DNA of 64,000 bases from Lycocorax pyrrhopterus obiensis (Eukaryota > Chordata > Aves > Passeriformes > Paradisaeidae), in assembly GCA_014706295.1 (NCBI GenBank), contig JACSVZ010000009.1, positions 38,071,768 to 38,135,767 on the forward strand, given 5' to 3'. Position numbers and translations under genes: made by a program. Positions 13,701 through 28,700 of this stretch are shown in pieces (position 1 is the stretch's first letter; the number at the start of each line of letters is the position of its first letter). Below the pieces are notes generated by a model. The model had not been told where the DNA came from. It did not search any database and saw nothing but the letters and a program-made list of their open reading frames with translations.

Positions 13701-16700
13701 AATGACCAGCTTGGGAGCCCTGTTTGCCTCCTGTAACTGGCAGAGTTACAATAATGATCCTGGCAAGTATCTTAACAACAAAACTCATGACTTAAAGTAG
13801 GTGCAAGATCCAAAAGACAAAGAGGCAGCAGAAATATTCCTGAAGACAGACCACTATGTATGCAGACTCCAACAACTCCTCTATGGAAAGTACTTGGCAG
13901 GTTTTGCCAAAGGGAGCAGGAGTTGTGTGGAATTGCACACTGACCTTGGGAGTTTGCTCATGAACACACAACCTGTTGATAGGCTGAAAGGTGATAAAGA
14001 GCCCCTGGATGTCATTTCCTGTTTACAAGCACATTAGAAGGTGGGTTTGTACACCACCATTTACAGCAAAAACTGAAAGAACAACTGTCAGTCTTCACTT
14101 TCTAACACTTCACAAGGATTTCATTTTGTTTTCTTACATTGCTGATGTTGAGAGCGTTGACTTTGGACTGCAGCAACACAGGAGTGTCCGAAGGGAGGGA
14201 AATCTGGGTCTTGTCTTTATCCCAGGCCTCACGATACAGACGCTGAGGAGAAAAGACAGGAAGAATAATGGCATTTCACTAGGGTGAGAAAAAAGCACCA
14301 ACAGGAATTCTTTGGTAATTCCAATTTGCAAAACTTTCAACTAGTCATTCCTGTGGTAGACCACAAAGAAAAGAAATGAATCCCATAAGTGAAAGGGGAG
14401 TGCAAGGTGAGCTTACATCACTGAGCTGCATGGCGTTGGTCTTGGCCAGGACAACATCCGGGGAGTCAGTGATGCTGGTGAACTTCAGCTGCTCCGGCCG
14501 CGTGCGGTACAAGCGGTCATTGAGGAGCTCCTGGGCTTTCTTGGCTTTGACCACATCCACAGAACCTTCTGTTAGCCAGCCAATGCCTCGCAGCCATTCC
14601 AGGTCAGACTTGTACACGTTCTACAAACAAATCAAGCGTTATGGCATTGCAGAGATAACTCTTTGCCCAGAGAGCTGGTGGACTCTCAGTCCATGAGGAC
14701 GCTCAAGACCAGTCTGGATGAGGCTCTGAATAACCAGGTCTAGTGGTCTAGTGGAAGGAGTCCCTGCCCATGGCAGGGGGTTGGAATAAGATGATCTTTT
14801 CCAACCCAAACCATTTCGGGATTCTGTAGTTCTAACTCTAAGTGCAAGAAGGTTTTTTGTAAGGCTTTCCCCAACTTCTTCTCATACTCTTCCATAACAA
14901 GCAGCCAGTGACGCTGGGTTGTATCAGGTCCTTTCTAGACACAGAACCCCTTATTTGCACAGCAACAATACTCTTAAGACACTTGCTGCATTCAAACCAG
15001 GGGCATCATCTGCAACTACTCTGCAAGTAAACATTCTACAGTAGACCAAGAAAACATGGCTCTCCTATGAACCCTGAATATTTCTGGCCCCCAGGCTGAA
15101 ATCCTTTGGAAAGGATAAAATAAACATACCAGGACAGACTGCAGGCTCATGAACATGCATTTAAAACTATATTTGCCAGTCACTAACAAACAGAGCCTCA
15201 CACAGCTGCCCTAAAGCCTTCCCACAGTTATTGCCACTCACATCGCTCTGGAGGTCGTAGGCCTGCCGTGCGTGGATCACGTCGTTCTGGTCAGGAAGGC
15301 AGGTCCACTGGTGCAGGTACTGCCTGTAGTCAATGTCACTGACCAGGGTCTGGCACTCCTTGGCTGCCTGCACTGACATGGCATCCACAGGGATGTGGAT
15401 CTGGGTCTTGGAATCATTGTAGGCCTTCTTGTAGAGGCGGTCGTTCTGCAGGGCCATGGCGCGCGCGGCCCACGCCAGCTTGGGGTCCTCTTTGGCACTG
15501 GGGCACCCGATGTAGTGGCCTTTCTCCTTCTCGTGGGTTTCTTTGTACTTGTACTGGAAATACAAAAAGAAATGAATCTGGGATGAAGGTCCCATAATTT
15601 CCTATTGCTGCTGATCACAAAAATACATATTCTTGTTTCTAAGGTAACTGAAAATAAATGTAAAGGAAGAACATACGTCACTCGCAATATCTCTTGATGC
15701 TTTTGCGGTTTTGATTGGAATTGCATCAGCTCTCATGTCATAACCCTTCTTTTTGGCCTCTTCCCAGGCTTGTACATAAAGTTTCTACACAAAAGAAGAC
15801 AGAAAACGGCTTATCAATATTTTGAAAGATGGGATTTTTACATTTCATCATTTTTTCTCAAAGTTTTCATGAATGCATATTTTAGAACATCTTTATGATT
15901 AAAGAAATTCTGACTTAACTCTGAATTCCCACTAGTTTAGTAAATGTTTAAATGTCCTTACATGGCTAACATTGGCTGCGTTGGCCTTGGCTAACAGGAT
16001 GTCTGGTGTGTCAGGCATGACATGGATGGACTTCTTGTCTGCATCCCAGGCTTCTGTGTACAAGCGCTACGAGAGAGGAAAACAGCCCTTTACAAACAGT
16101 TCTTCATGAAATTATTTTTAAATTATTTTACAATTATTTTACAAACTGCTATGGGTAGCTCAAGTCGGCTCTAAATACCCTGACTCAGCAAAGCTTCTCT
16201 CTGAAACAGCTCAAGAAGGAAACTTTGTCCCTCTTGATTGTTTCTCAGGCTAAGCTGGTGCAGCAATTGATTGATTTTGGATTGTGGAGAAACAGCCATA
16301 GGAGGAAAACTATTAATTATTCTGTATAAGTTGTTTGATTATGTTTCTTATAAAGGAGGAGGTACTTAGTGACTTTCACCCTCCAGATCTGAGATATGTT
16401 GCAGAAGTTTCACATCCAGAGAACTTACAGTATTTCCTCACAACTTGTTCATCATGCAGTATTACTCTTGGAAAATCTGTGATTTAAGGGATTTTTTTCT
16501 GTAGATTTTTACCAACTGCTCACTTCAGACTGAGCCCTGAGGGAACAGCTTTCCTGTACAACGGCTGAATCTGGACACTGATTTTCTCTTAAATCCACAA
16601 GGCTTTAGCTTTACTTTGTATTTTGTATTTTTCCCCTCATGAACAAGTTCTATTAACTAGCAATACCACCCTCACCTTGTTCATGATCTCAGCATTTTGC

Positions 16701-19700
16701 TTGGCTAAGACCATGGCCAAGGAATCAGTCACGCTGGTAAATTTGATTTTGTCTGCAGGTTGGCGATACTTCCTGTCACTGAGGATTTCTCCAGCTTTCT
16801 TGGCCTTCTCAACTTCCAAGGAACCAATAGGAACCCATCCAATGCCTCTCAGCCATTCCAGGTCTGATTTATAAACAGCCTGAAAAAATTTGGAAGTTTG
16901 TTATACATATGCAAGTGTGATCAAATATTAAAATTCATATAAACGAGCACATCCTATATGAACAACAGGGTATGTCTCTGGGGATATGGTTCTGAAAACA
17001 GTTGTTATTTTGAAGATTAAATAAAATATTTAATAAATACACCTCAGGTTAAGGACTGAAAAAATAGAATTAAACATAAATTTGATGAAAGAATAATAAA
17101 CATTTCAGCAAGTCTGATGCAAGCAACTAAGGCGTATAAGCTATACTTTAAAAATTAGATTTACAAGACACAGAGTATTTAATTATGTATCTCAAATGTA
17201 AGGATTTGCTCACATCACTCTGCAGGTCGTAGGCTTGCCTAGCGTGGATCACGTCGTTCTGGTCGGGCAGACAGATCCACTGGTGCAGGTAGTGCCTGTA
17301 GTCAATGTCGCTGACCAGCTCCTGGCACTTCTTGGCCAACACAATTCCCAGCATGTCCACAGGGCTGCTGAAGTGGGTCTTGGTCTTCTCAAAGTCTTTC
17401 TTGTACTCCCTGTCACTCTGGATCTTGGCCACGTGCATCGACCACATCATCTTGGGGTCATCCTCGATGTTCCTGGCCCCGATGTGGTGGCCCAGCTGCT
17501 TCCGATATCCTTCTTTGTACTTGTACTGCAGGAAAAAAAATACACATATATATTTATATATTTTATCTTTTTTTAACACAAAGCATTTGAATAGATTTCT
17601 TGGTAGAAAAACAAGGAGCATAAAAATCTGTTATCCTCTGTCTCTTAGTGATGTTGACTCATGCCAGAAGCAAAACCTGTCTCAGTCACTGCAGAGGTTT
17701 TTCCCGGTTTTGTATTCCAATGTTTTGAATTTCAATGTGACACTGAAACAGAATTATTTCTTTCCTCCAGAAAATATATCTCTTTTGGAGACAGATTTTA
17801 AAGTACTTCCTACTTTGAATCAGAAATTAACTTGACAAACTCTAGAATGGACTCCTACATCTTTTTGATCATTCTACTTGAACATCCATGGATGGCAATG
17901 GGGGCCATATAAACAATCTTCATGTTATTATATTTATTTGTTAGTGTGATACATAACTCATGCAAAAATACTGGCTATCCATTCCTTTTGTGCACTCAGG
18001 CATGTGGTAGAATCACTATGAAAATAGATTTCTATATTATTTATTTTGTGAAGTATGACATTAACAAACAATGGAACAACCATTCTGATTCTTTCCCATT
18101 ACCAAATCCTTACAGGAATGAGAACAAAGCCTGCTTACCTCACTGGCAATCTCCCTGGAGGCCTTGGCAGATTGAATGGGAATGGCATCATAACGCAAAT
18201 CATGGCCCTTCTTCTTCGACTCCTCTAAGGCCAGTTTGTACATTTTCTGTGAGAAAAAGTTCACATTTTAGTTTAAAAAACAAAATTCCAAATTGCATTT
18301 CAGTTAAGCACAACTGTGCAGTAAAACAAATGAAGTCCCTAAACAATATTGTTAATCTTCAGACAAATTTAATACTGTTCTCTAGAAAAGAAAAAAAAAA
18401 AGCAGATTTCAAAGAACTTGTAATTTTATTTCAGATGCTTGGAAAATGGAAATCATTTAGGGAAGGCAGAGACTAGAACATTTAAAAAGTTAAATTACCT
18501 ATTTCCACAACTTGCTGTAGAAATGATTTCTCATTTATGGCAGATAATATATTTTAAAAGACCAATTAGGTATCCAAGAGGTAAGTTCCAGTGAAAGAAC
18601 AACTCTGATTTCATCACTGGAAGTGGCAATTTGTGAAACTAAACAACCTGACAATATTTACTATTAATAAAAAATCAAAGGTGACAAAAGTGTACTTGTC
18701 AGAAACCCTTTAATTGTCTCACCTCTTCAGTTGCACTCACCTCACTGTAGTTCAATCTGTTTTGTTTGGCCAGCAGGATTTCTGGGGTGTCAGGCATGAC
18801 ATGAATCGTGGTCTTGTCTTTGTTCCACGCTTCAGTGTACAAACGCTAAGAAGGAAAACAGGAAGAGATTTACAGGATGTTCCAAACCAGGTTCATATCC
18901 CAATAATCATGGAAAACACATTAATTAAAATTATAGGAACCTGGTCTAGTGGAAATTGCCCTTTCCCATGGCAGGGAGTTGGAACAAAATGATCATTAAT
19001 GTCCCTTTTAACCCAAAGCATTCTATGATACTATGAAATATAAGATGGATATACAGTTATGAGTTAACCTGGTAGAAATAACATCAACAAAAGGAGAATT
19101 TATCTGAAGGAGTTTAAAAACGTTAAGGAAACTGCCACATGGCTTCAGAATAATGAATAAACCAAAGCATTATTAGTGCTTACTGCACACACAAGTCAAG
19201 GAAAAGATTTAAAGGTAAAATGCTGAATATCACACAAATTTGAGACTTCCACTACCTGGCCTAGGAGTTTTGAGTGAAATAACAAGAGCACACTGATTGA
19301 AAATACATCATGTCTGAACTGCAGCACTGCTTGTGCTCAGTTGATTCCCAGTCTTATCTCCAGGGGTGAAGCACAGACCTCTGATGTGTCACCCAGTGGC
19401 ATCAGGACTCACCTTGTTCATGGTGTCTGCGTTCTGCTTGGCCAACACCATCTCCGGGGAATCCGTGACACTCGTGAACTTGATGGTGTCCGGACGCTGG
19501 CGGTAAATTTTGTCACTCAGGATCTCCCCTGCTCTCTTGGCTTTCTCAACTTCCACGGAACCAATTGGGACCCAACCAATGCCCCGCAGCCATTCAAGGT
19601 CAGATTTGTAGCAGTTCTGTTAAAAGAAAAAGTTACACAAGTTATTTTAATAAAACAATCATAATTATAATAATGTACATTACACCGTGCATCTTTCCAA

Positions 19701-22700
19701 AGGAAAATAACCTTCCCATCAGCTCTTCATTCAAATAAATTCAAAGCTCTAGAGAAAATTGTAGAAAAAACTACTGCATTTCCCCTACATTAAGGGTGAA
19801 ACCATTGTTCAAGTTTCACAGAATCATAAATGATAAATAGTCCAAATCCTGGAATTACAGGATTTCATTTAAGTATCAGTCAGTTAATATAACCTGTAGG
19901 AGATATGAGCATCAATTAACCGTGAAATGTAAAAATAAATCTCAAGAAGTTGGTTCTATCACATCAGCACACGATGGCCTGATCCAATTATGTAAAATAA
20001 ACTCATTCCCCAGCAAAAATTAAATGCCAGAGAACTCACATCACTCTGCAGGTCGTAGGCTTGCCTAGCGTGGATCACGTCGTTCTGGTCGGGCAGACAG
20101 ATCCACTGGTGCAGGTAGTGCCTGTAGTCAATGTCGCTGACCAGCTCCTGGCACTTCTTGGCCAACACAATTCCCAGCATGTCCACGGGGCTGCTGAAGT
20201 GGGTCTTGGTCTTCTCAAAGTCTTTCTTGTACTCCCTGTCACTCTGGATCTTGGCCACGTGCATCGACCACATCATCTTGGGGTCATCCTCGATGTTCCT
20301 GGCCCCAATGTGGTGGCCCAGCTGCTTCCGATATCCTTCTTTGTACTTGTACTGAAACAGAAGATATTTAAAGTTACTTGGTGTATTGACAAATTAATAA
20401 ATAATTCTGACAGTTTAACATACTCATCATTACTTTGTAAAGATAAAAATATGATGTAGGTCTTTCTCCTGTGGGGTTAATTTTCACATAAAAATAATTT
20501 TTATTAGATATAATTATAACACACTTTCTCTATAACTATAACACACTTTCAATTCACTAAACATTTAATGTCACATTCTAACAAGTTTGGTATTTCACAT
20601 TATTTTACTATTAAGATTAAATTGTAAATTTTAATTTACTTTAAAAACTTTTGACAAAACTCCTTGATTAAGACTGTATGATTTGATCTTAATACAAACA
20701 GTTGCAATATCAAACTTGATAGAAAACAAGAAGCATAAAAATCTGTTATCCTCCATCTCAAAGTGATGCTGCCTCATCCCAGAAGCAAAAGCTATCATAG
20801 CCATTGCATAGTTTATCCCTGGTTTTATGTTCAGACATCTTGAATTTCATTATAACACTTGAACAGAAATATTGTTTGAATCAGAAATTAACCTAACAAA
20901 CTGCAATTGATTCATACACCTTTTTGATCACGCTACTGGAAAATCCATGGACATCAACAGAAGTATTGCAGGGGGCATATCATTAACCTTCACATTACTC
21001 TATTAATTTATTACAGTGATATATTCCTCATCAGAAAAATACTGGCTATCCATTCCTTCCGTGCACTAAAGGCATGCAGTGGAATCATTAAATAGAACCA
21101 CTACGAAAATAGATTTCAATATTATCTGTTCTATGAAGCACGACATCAACACACAATGGAACAACAATTCTGATTCTTTCCCATTACCAAATCCTTACAG
21201 AAATGAGAACAAAGCCTGCTTACCTCACTGGCAATCTCCCTGGAGGCCTTGGCAGATTGAATGGGAATGGCATCATAACGCAAATCATGGCCCTTCTTCT
21301 TCGACTCCTCCAAGGCCAGTTTGTACATTTTCTGTGAGAACAAAACTCACACTTTAGTTTCAAAACCAAAATTGCATTTCAGTTAAGTACATCTGAGTAA
21401 TAAAACTATTCAATTCCCTAAACAATATTGTTGATCTTCAGGCAACTTAAACATCTTGAACTCAGCTCTATCTTCACAGAGAATAAAAAAATGCAGTTTT
21501 CAAAGACCTTGCAATTTTATTGTAGACTCTTGGAAAATGGAAATCATCTAGGGAAAGCAAAACTAGTTATTTCCATACCTTGCTGTAGAAATGATTTCTC
21601 ATTTATGGTGAATAATATATTTTAAAAGCTCAACTAGACATCCAGGAGGTTATTTCCTGGAACAACTCTGATTTCAGCATCGGAACAGAAAATAAACAAC
21701 CCAACAATACTTTAATATTAACTAAAAGTCAAAGATGACAAAAGTGTACTTGTCAGAAGTACAAGTTAATTGTCTCAACTCTTCAGTTGCACTCACCTCA
21801 CTGTAGTTCAATCTGTTTTGTTTGGCCAGCAGGATTTCTGGGGTGTCAGGCATGACATGAATCGTGGTCTTGTCTTTGTTCCATGCTTCAGTGTACAAAC
21901 GCTAAGAAGGAAAACAGGAAGAGATTTACAGGATGTTCCAAACCAGGTTCATATCTCAATAATCAGGAAAAACATAGACCATATCAGATAAAAATATAGC
22001 AAATATAACAGGGATAATCAGGTAATTAGGAAGAGATAATATTAACAAAAGGAGACTTGACTTGTGGAAACGCAACAACACTAATGAAACACCACATTGA
22101 TTAAGGAGAAGGAATAAACCAATGAGCACTGCTTGTGCTCAGTTGGCTCCCAGTCCTGTCTCCAGGGGTGAAGCACAGACCTCTGATGTGTCACCCAGTG
22201 GCATCAGGACTCACCTTGTTCATGGTGTCTGCGTTCTGCTTGGCCAACACCATCTCCAGGGAATCCGTGACACTCGTGAACTTGATGGTGTCCGGACGCT
22301 GGCGGTAAATTTTGTCACTCAGGATCTCCCCTGCTCTCTTGGCTTTCTCAACTTCCACGGAACCAATTGGGACCCAACCAATGCCCCGCAGCCATTCAAG
22401 GTCAGATTTGTAGCAGTTCTGTTAAAAATAAAAAAAAAAATCACCCACACTTATTATGCTATCAATAATATTAATGCAAATCACATGGCGAATAGTTCAC
22501 CATTAAGTAACCTCACTATCAACTGAATCAATTAATTTAAATAAATTCAAATCTGTAGAGAAAATATAGAAAAAACAACTGCATTTCATCTACATTAAGA
22601 GTGAAATCATTATCCAGCTTTCCCAGAATAGTAAATCATAGATAGCAACTCTAGAGTTACAGGATTTCATTTAAGTATCAATTAGTTAACACATCCTATT

Positions 22701-25700
22701 GGAGAGCTGAGTTTCACTCAGCCACAGAAATTAAAAATAAATCTCAAGAAGTTGGTTCTACCGCATTGGGACAAGATGGCCTGATCCAATTATGTAAAAT
22801 AAATTCATTCCCCAGCAAAAATTAAATGCCAGAGAACTCACATCACTCTGGAGGTCGTAGGCTTGCCTAGCGTGGATCACGTCGTTCTGGTCGGGCAGAC
22901 AGATCCACTGGTGCAGGTAGTGCCTGTAGTCAATGTCGCTGACCAGCTCCTGGCACTTCTTGGCCAACACAATTCCCAGCATGTCCACAGGGCTGCTGAA
23001 GTGGGTCTTGGTCTTCTCAAAGTCTTTCTTGTACTCCCTGTCACTCTGGATCTTGGCCACGTGCATCGACCACATCATCTTGGGGTCATCCTCAATGTTC
23101 CTGGCCCCAATGTGGTGGCCCAGCTGCTTCCGATATCCTTCTTTGTACTTGTACTGAAACACAAACCAAGATACCACATTTCTGTATCACCTCTAAATAT
23201 CAATTAGTCATATTAAATATTTCTAACAATAACCTTTCCAAATTTATTTATAGCCTGCCATTAAAAAAAACCTAAATAATCAAATCAATTCTCATGCTAA
23301 TAACATGGATTCTAGCACTAAAGTTTTTTGCTATTTGAGTTGGAACACTAAACAGAATTTTTTTATCATTTTGTGTTTTGAAGAAATGTGCTTCACTAAT
23401 ATTAGTGAGAAATAATCCTGGTCTTATTAAATGCATTTAATCCTTATTACATATAATGATATACATACTGTAAATACTTATTTACACATATAGGGTTACG
23501 AGGTATACAATTACCATGATAGCAGAATTATATTGTTCCTATAATTATCAACATTTATTTTTTTAAACATACATGATAATTTGCTTGCAAAAATCTATTA
23601 CTTAAGGTCACAGTTTAACTGCAGCGCCTTTTACAGAATCCAGCTGATAATTTTCAGGTTGCAGAGGGAAGAGGTCAACATAGAAAGAAAAGTAGATTCT
23701 TACATCACTGGCAATTTGCCTGGATGCTTTGGCTGCTTGGATGGGGATGGCATCAGCTCTCAAATCATAGCCTTCCTTCTTTGCATCTTCCATGGCCTGT
23801 CTGTATTGTTTCTAGATGAAGAATTAAACAATGGGACTCATATAAGTTTCATATATTATATTCTATGCAAAACAAATTGCTTGGAAGTAGATCTAAAAAT
23901 TGTGTTTAGATTTATTACACCCACTTTTATCTACCTTTAACTCAAGGCCTCAGATCAGTAGCCGATACAAATTCATATCAAAGGAATACCTTTGCTAAAT
24001 ACATTCGTAAATTAATTTTTATTTTACTGCTTTAAATAATGTAACATTGACTACAATTTAGAGCTAATCTTTTCTTCTACACAAGTGGAGTAAAACCTAC
24101 TTTTTAAAGCCACCAATGTGGCTTACCGATGTGAACTTGTTTGCCTAAAATAACATTGAACACTGGCACCACAGCTTTTCAGAATTGTGCTGGTAATTAC
24201 CTTTTTGGATTAATGTTTGCCTTCCCAACATTATGCACACTGGCAGAAATGACTCCCAAAAATTCAGTGGAAACACACAACTTGTGTGGAATTTATGGAA
24301 TTTCTTCTCACCAGTGCTCACTGCTCTATGTACGCACTACTACAAATATACAAACAATACTTTTGAAGTCACAATTTTGTGGATAAATATGGGAGTTACT
24401 TAAGGAAATTGATGGTGACATCCATAGAAGGTTTCCCAGAACATTCCTGATCCAGCCATGACACAGAGCAGTTACACTTGGAGAGCTCCCACACTCACCA
24501 GACTGTAGTTTTTCTTGTTCTCTCTTGCCAGTGTGATTTCAGGCGTGTCAGGCATGATGTGGACTTGTGTCTTGTCTTTATCCCAGGCCTCAGTATACAG
24601 ACGCTGCAGGAGAAACACAGCAGAGTATTTGGAGACCTTTGCAATTGATAATTGTGACAAGTTAACTTAGTAATTATCTTAGGAAGATATTATTAAATCA
24701 GCTCTTGATAAAAATAAGTTCCCCATTGATTACCAAGAATGGAACTTAGATTTTTACAGCCTTACTGTGCTGAAATCCACAGCACAAGCACAGGTCTGTG
24801 GTCCTAGTCCTGTCTCAAGGGTTTAGGCAGAGACTGTTGATGTGTTACCTGATCAAATCCACTCACCTTGTTCATAGTGTCTGCATTCTGCTTGGCCAAC
24901 ACCATTGGGAGGGAATCTGGGATGCTGGTGAACTTGATGGTGTCCGGATGCTGGCGGTAAATTTTGTCACTCAGGATCTCCCCTGCCTTCTTGGCCTTCT
25001 CAACTTCCAAGGAACCAATCGGGACCCAACCAATGCCCCGCAGCCATTCCAGGTCAGACTTGTAGCAGTTCTGTTACAAAATATAAAGGCAGCAGTGAAA
25101 AATTTCCCCTTTATATGTTAATCAGTATTTAAATGTATTACAATCACCTATTGGGAAGGATTATATGGAGCTAATTCTGCTGTTTGGCCATATGTGAACC
25201 TTCATAATGTCCTTACACAGAGATACATTCACTACACAAAATCTAATGACATTGCTTGGAACAGGGGAAGAAAAATACATTGTGAAAAAACATGAGAGCA
25301 ACTTCTACTTTATATTCCAAGGACATTACGAACATTTCAGTTATCCAGGGTTTATCAGCAAGTACTCACATCACTCTGGAGGTCATAGGCTTGCCTAGCG
25401 TGGATCACATCATTCTGGTCAGGCAGACAAGTCCATTGATGCAAATAGTGCCGGTAATCGATATCACTGACCAGCTCCTGGCACTTCTTGGCCAACACCA
25501 CTCCCAGCATGTCCACAGGGCTGCTGAAGTGCGTCTTGGTCTTCTCAAAGGCTTTCTTGTACTCCCTGTCACTCTGGATCTTGGCCACGTGCATCGACCA
25601 CATCATCTTGGGGTCGTCCTCAATGTTCCGGGCCCCAATGTGGTGGCCCAGCTGTTGGCGATACCCTTCCTTGTACTTGTACTATGGACAAAAAAGTGTT

Positions 25701-28700
25701 CAGTGAGTTTCAGTGTAGGGGTTTTTTGTATCCCCAAGGGTCCCTGTGGCATCACCTCCAGAAAACATAGCAGCTGAAGCCACAGAGAATTTAGAGTGAG
25801 AAAAGACTCAGCTCCAGCATGGGCCACAAGGGCTGCTGTGCACTCACATCACTGGCGATGTCCCGGGAAGCTTTTGCAGACTTGATGGGAATGGCATCTG
25901 CCCGCATGTCGTAGCCCTTCTTCTTCTCCTCCTCCATCGCCTGCTTGTACAGTTTCTGAAACAGACACCACCATGCCCTCAGACAACGCTGCTTCCCAGG
26001 ACACGGCAGCGCCCAGGGACAGACACGGCACCCACAGCAACCACCCACCTCACTGAAGTTCACTTTGTTCTGCTGGGCCAACAGGATCCCTGGGGTGTCC
26101 GGCATGATGTGAATGCTGGTTTTGTCCTTCTCCCAGGCTGAGATGTAGGAGCGCTGGAAAACGAGGAGGACAGAGGCAGATAAGATCACAGAGGTCCAGG
26201 GAAACAAACTCAATGAGAAATCCGCTCCATGAACCAAAGCAAGGGGCCTCTACTTTTGCACTGACTAAGGAACTCCTGCTCTTTCCCCAAAACTTTCTAA
26301 CGCTTCACCCTTTTCCACACTGCACCCCATTACTGCTCCAACCACACAAAACAGAATTTCATCTCAAAGAAGGAAAACAGATTCCTGAGGCAAGAGGAGC
26401 CAACATTCCCCTTGAACAACCTGGTCTGTGGAAGGACATAGAACAATATCCTGGAAAAGGAAGGTGCTCATTTCCTTCAGGATGCAAACACAAGGAAATC
26501 TCACTTGGTTCATGATTTCCGAGTTGTGCTTTGCCAGCACCATGGGCATCGAGTCAGGAAGGCTCGTGAATTTGATGGTGTCTGGGTGCTGACGATACTT
26601 CTTGTCACTCAGGATCTCGCTCGCCCTCTTGTTCTTCTCAGCGTCCAAGGATCCAAGTGGGGACCAGCCAATGCCCCTCAGCCACTGCAGGTCAGACTTG
26701 TACACGTTCTGCAAGGATTGGAAAGGATATAAAGCAACTCAACAACTTCCTCACTCCAAGCAATCCCATCTCCTACCAACAAATGCTCTGCTTAATCCAG
26801 CATGTTCCCCTGGGTCAACCAACCAGACTGTGCCACAAAAGAGACTCCAAGTAAGCTCAGCACCCCACAACCTGGCTCCTCACTCTTGGAACACCACAAG
26901 CAGCTGTCAAGTAATCCATAAACCTTCTCCCCTCTTTCTTCCCATTATTCCCAGCTAAGACTTGACTCATTTTGCAACTTGCAGCTGGCAGAGACATGGG
27001 ATGAGCCTTTTATCCAGTGTCCTAAGGCTCTTCATACCAATCTCAGCTGCACAATTTCTTGCCTTTGCCAACCCTTGGTTCTCCAGAAAAAAAGGATTTG
27101 AATTCCCTTGCCCTTCCCCTGGCACACAGATCCCTCCTCCAACAGTAGAACAGACTACACAATGTTATCATACAGCCAGTAAAGAACAACTCACATCACT
27201 CTGCAGGTCATACACTGTCTTGGCATGGACAACATCGTTCTGGTCCGGCAGGCAGGTCCAGCGGTGCAGAGGGTGCCGGTAATCGACATCACTGACCAGC
27301 TCCTGGCACTTCTTAGCCAACACCACTCCCAGCATATCCACGGGGCTGCTGAAGTGGGTCTTGGTCTTCTCAAAGGCTTTCTTGTATTCTCTGTCACTCT
27401 GGATCTTGGCCACGTGCATCGACCACATCATCTTGGGGTCATCCTCGATGTTCCTGGCCCCAATGTGGTGGCCCAGCTGTTGGCGATACCCTTCCTTGTA
27501 CTTGTACTATGGACAAAAAAGTGTTCAGTGAGTGTTAGGCTTGAGTTTTCATAAGGCCCCAGCACCCACTGCGGCATCACCTCCAGAAAACATAGCAGCT
27601 GAAGCCACAGAGAATTTAGAGTGAGAAAAGACTCAGCTCCAGCATGGGCCACAAGGGCTGCTGTGCACTCACATCACTGGCGATGTCCCGGGAAGCTTTT
27701 GCAGACTTGATGGGAATGGCATCTGCCCGCATGTCGTAGCCCTTCTTCTTCTCCTCCTCCATCGCCTGCTTGTACAGTTTCTGAAACAGACACCACCATG
27801 CCCTCAGACAACGCTGCTTCCCAGGACACGGCAGCGCCCAGGGACAGACACGGCACCCACAGCAACCACCCACCTCACTGAAGTTCACTTTGTTCTGCTG
27901 GGCCAGCAGGATCCCTGGGGTGTCCGGCATGATGTGAATGCTGGTTTTGTCCTTCTCCCAGGCTGAGATGTAGGAGCGCTGGAAAACGAGGAGGACAGAG
28001 GCAGATAAGATCACAGAGGTCCAGGGAAACAAACTCAACGAGAAGATCCGCTCCATGAACCAAAGCAAGGGGCCTCTACTTTTGCACTGACTAAGGAACT
28101 CCTGCTCTTTCCCCAAAACTTTCTAACGCTTCACCCTTTTCCACACTGCACCCCATTACTGCTCCAACCACACAAAACAGAATTTCATCTCAAAGAAGGA
28201 AAACAGATTCCTGAGGCAAGAGGAGCCAACACTCCCCTTGAACAACCCGGTCTGTGGAAGGACATAGAACAACATGCTGGGAAATGAAGGTGCTCATTTC
28301 CTTCAGGATGCAAACACAAGGAAATCTCACTTGGTTCATGATTTCCGAGTTGTGCTTTGCCAGCACCATGGGCATCGAGTCAGGAAGGCTCGTGAATTTG
28401 ATGGTGTCTGGGTGCTGACGATACTTCTTGTCACTCAGGATCTCGCTCGCCCTCTTGTTCTTCTCAGCGTCCAAGGATCCAAGTGGGGACCAGCCAATGC
28501 CCCTCAGCCACTGCAGGTCAGACTTGTATACGTTCTGGAAGGACAGGAAAGGACACGATCAGCTTAGCAACCTCCTCATTCCAAGCAACCTCATCTCCTT
28601 CCACGGGAAACTTTGCTGAACGGAACATGTTCCTCTGAGTCAACCCACCAGCCTGTGCCAGATAAGAGACTCCCGTTACGCTCGGCTCTCCACAACCTGT

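Larger units (their letters stand above)
17214..23153 (-). repeat. Second tandem duplication covering super-repeats 10, 11 and start of 12
   Basis: The 312-nt exons start at 17214, 20040 and 22842 (spacings 2826 and 2802 bp). The exon series 204, 105, 108, 312 is duplicated with its introns. Introns are clearly homologous but patchily diverged, with near-identical stretches next to exons. Exons remain nearly identical. This duplication looks older than the array at 25.4-33.6 kb. Confidence 0.88.
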
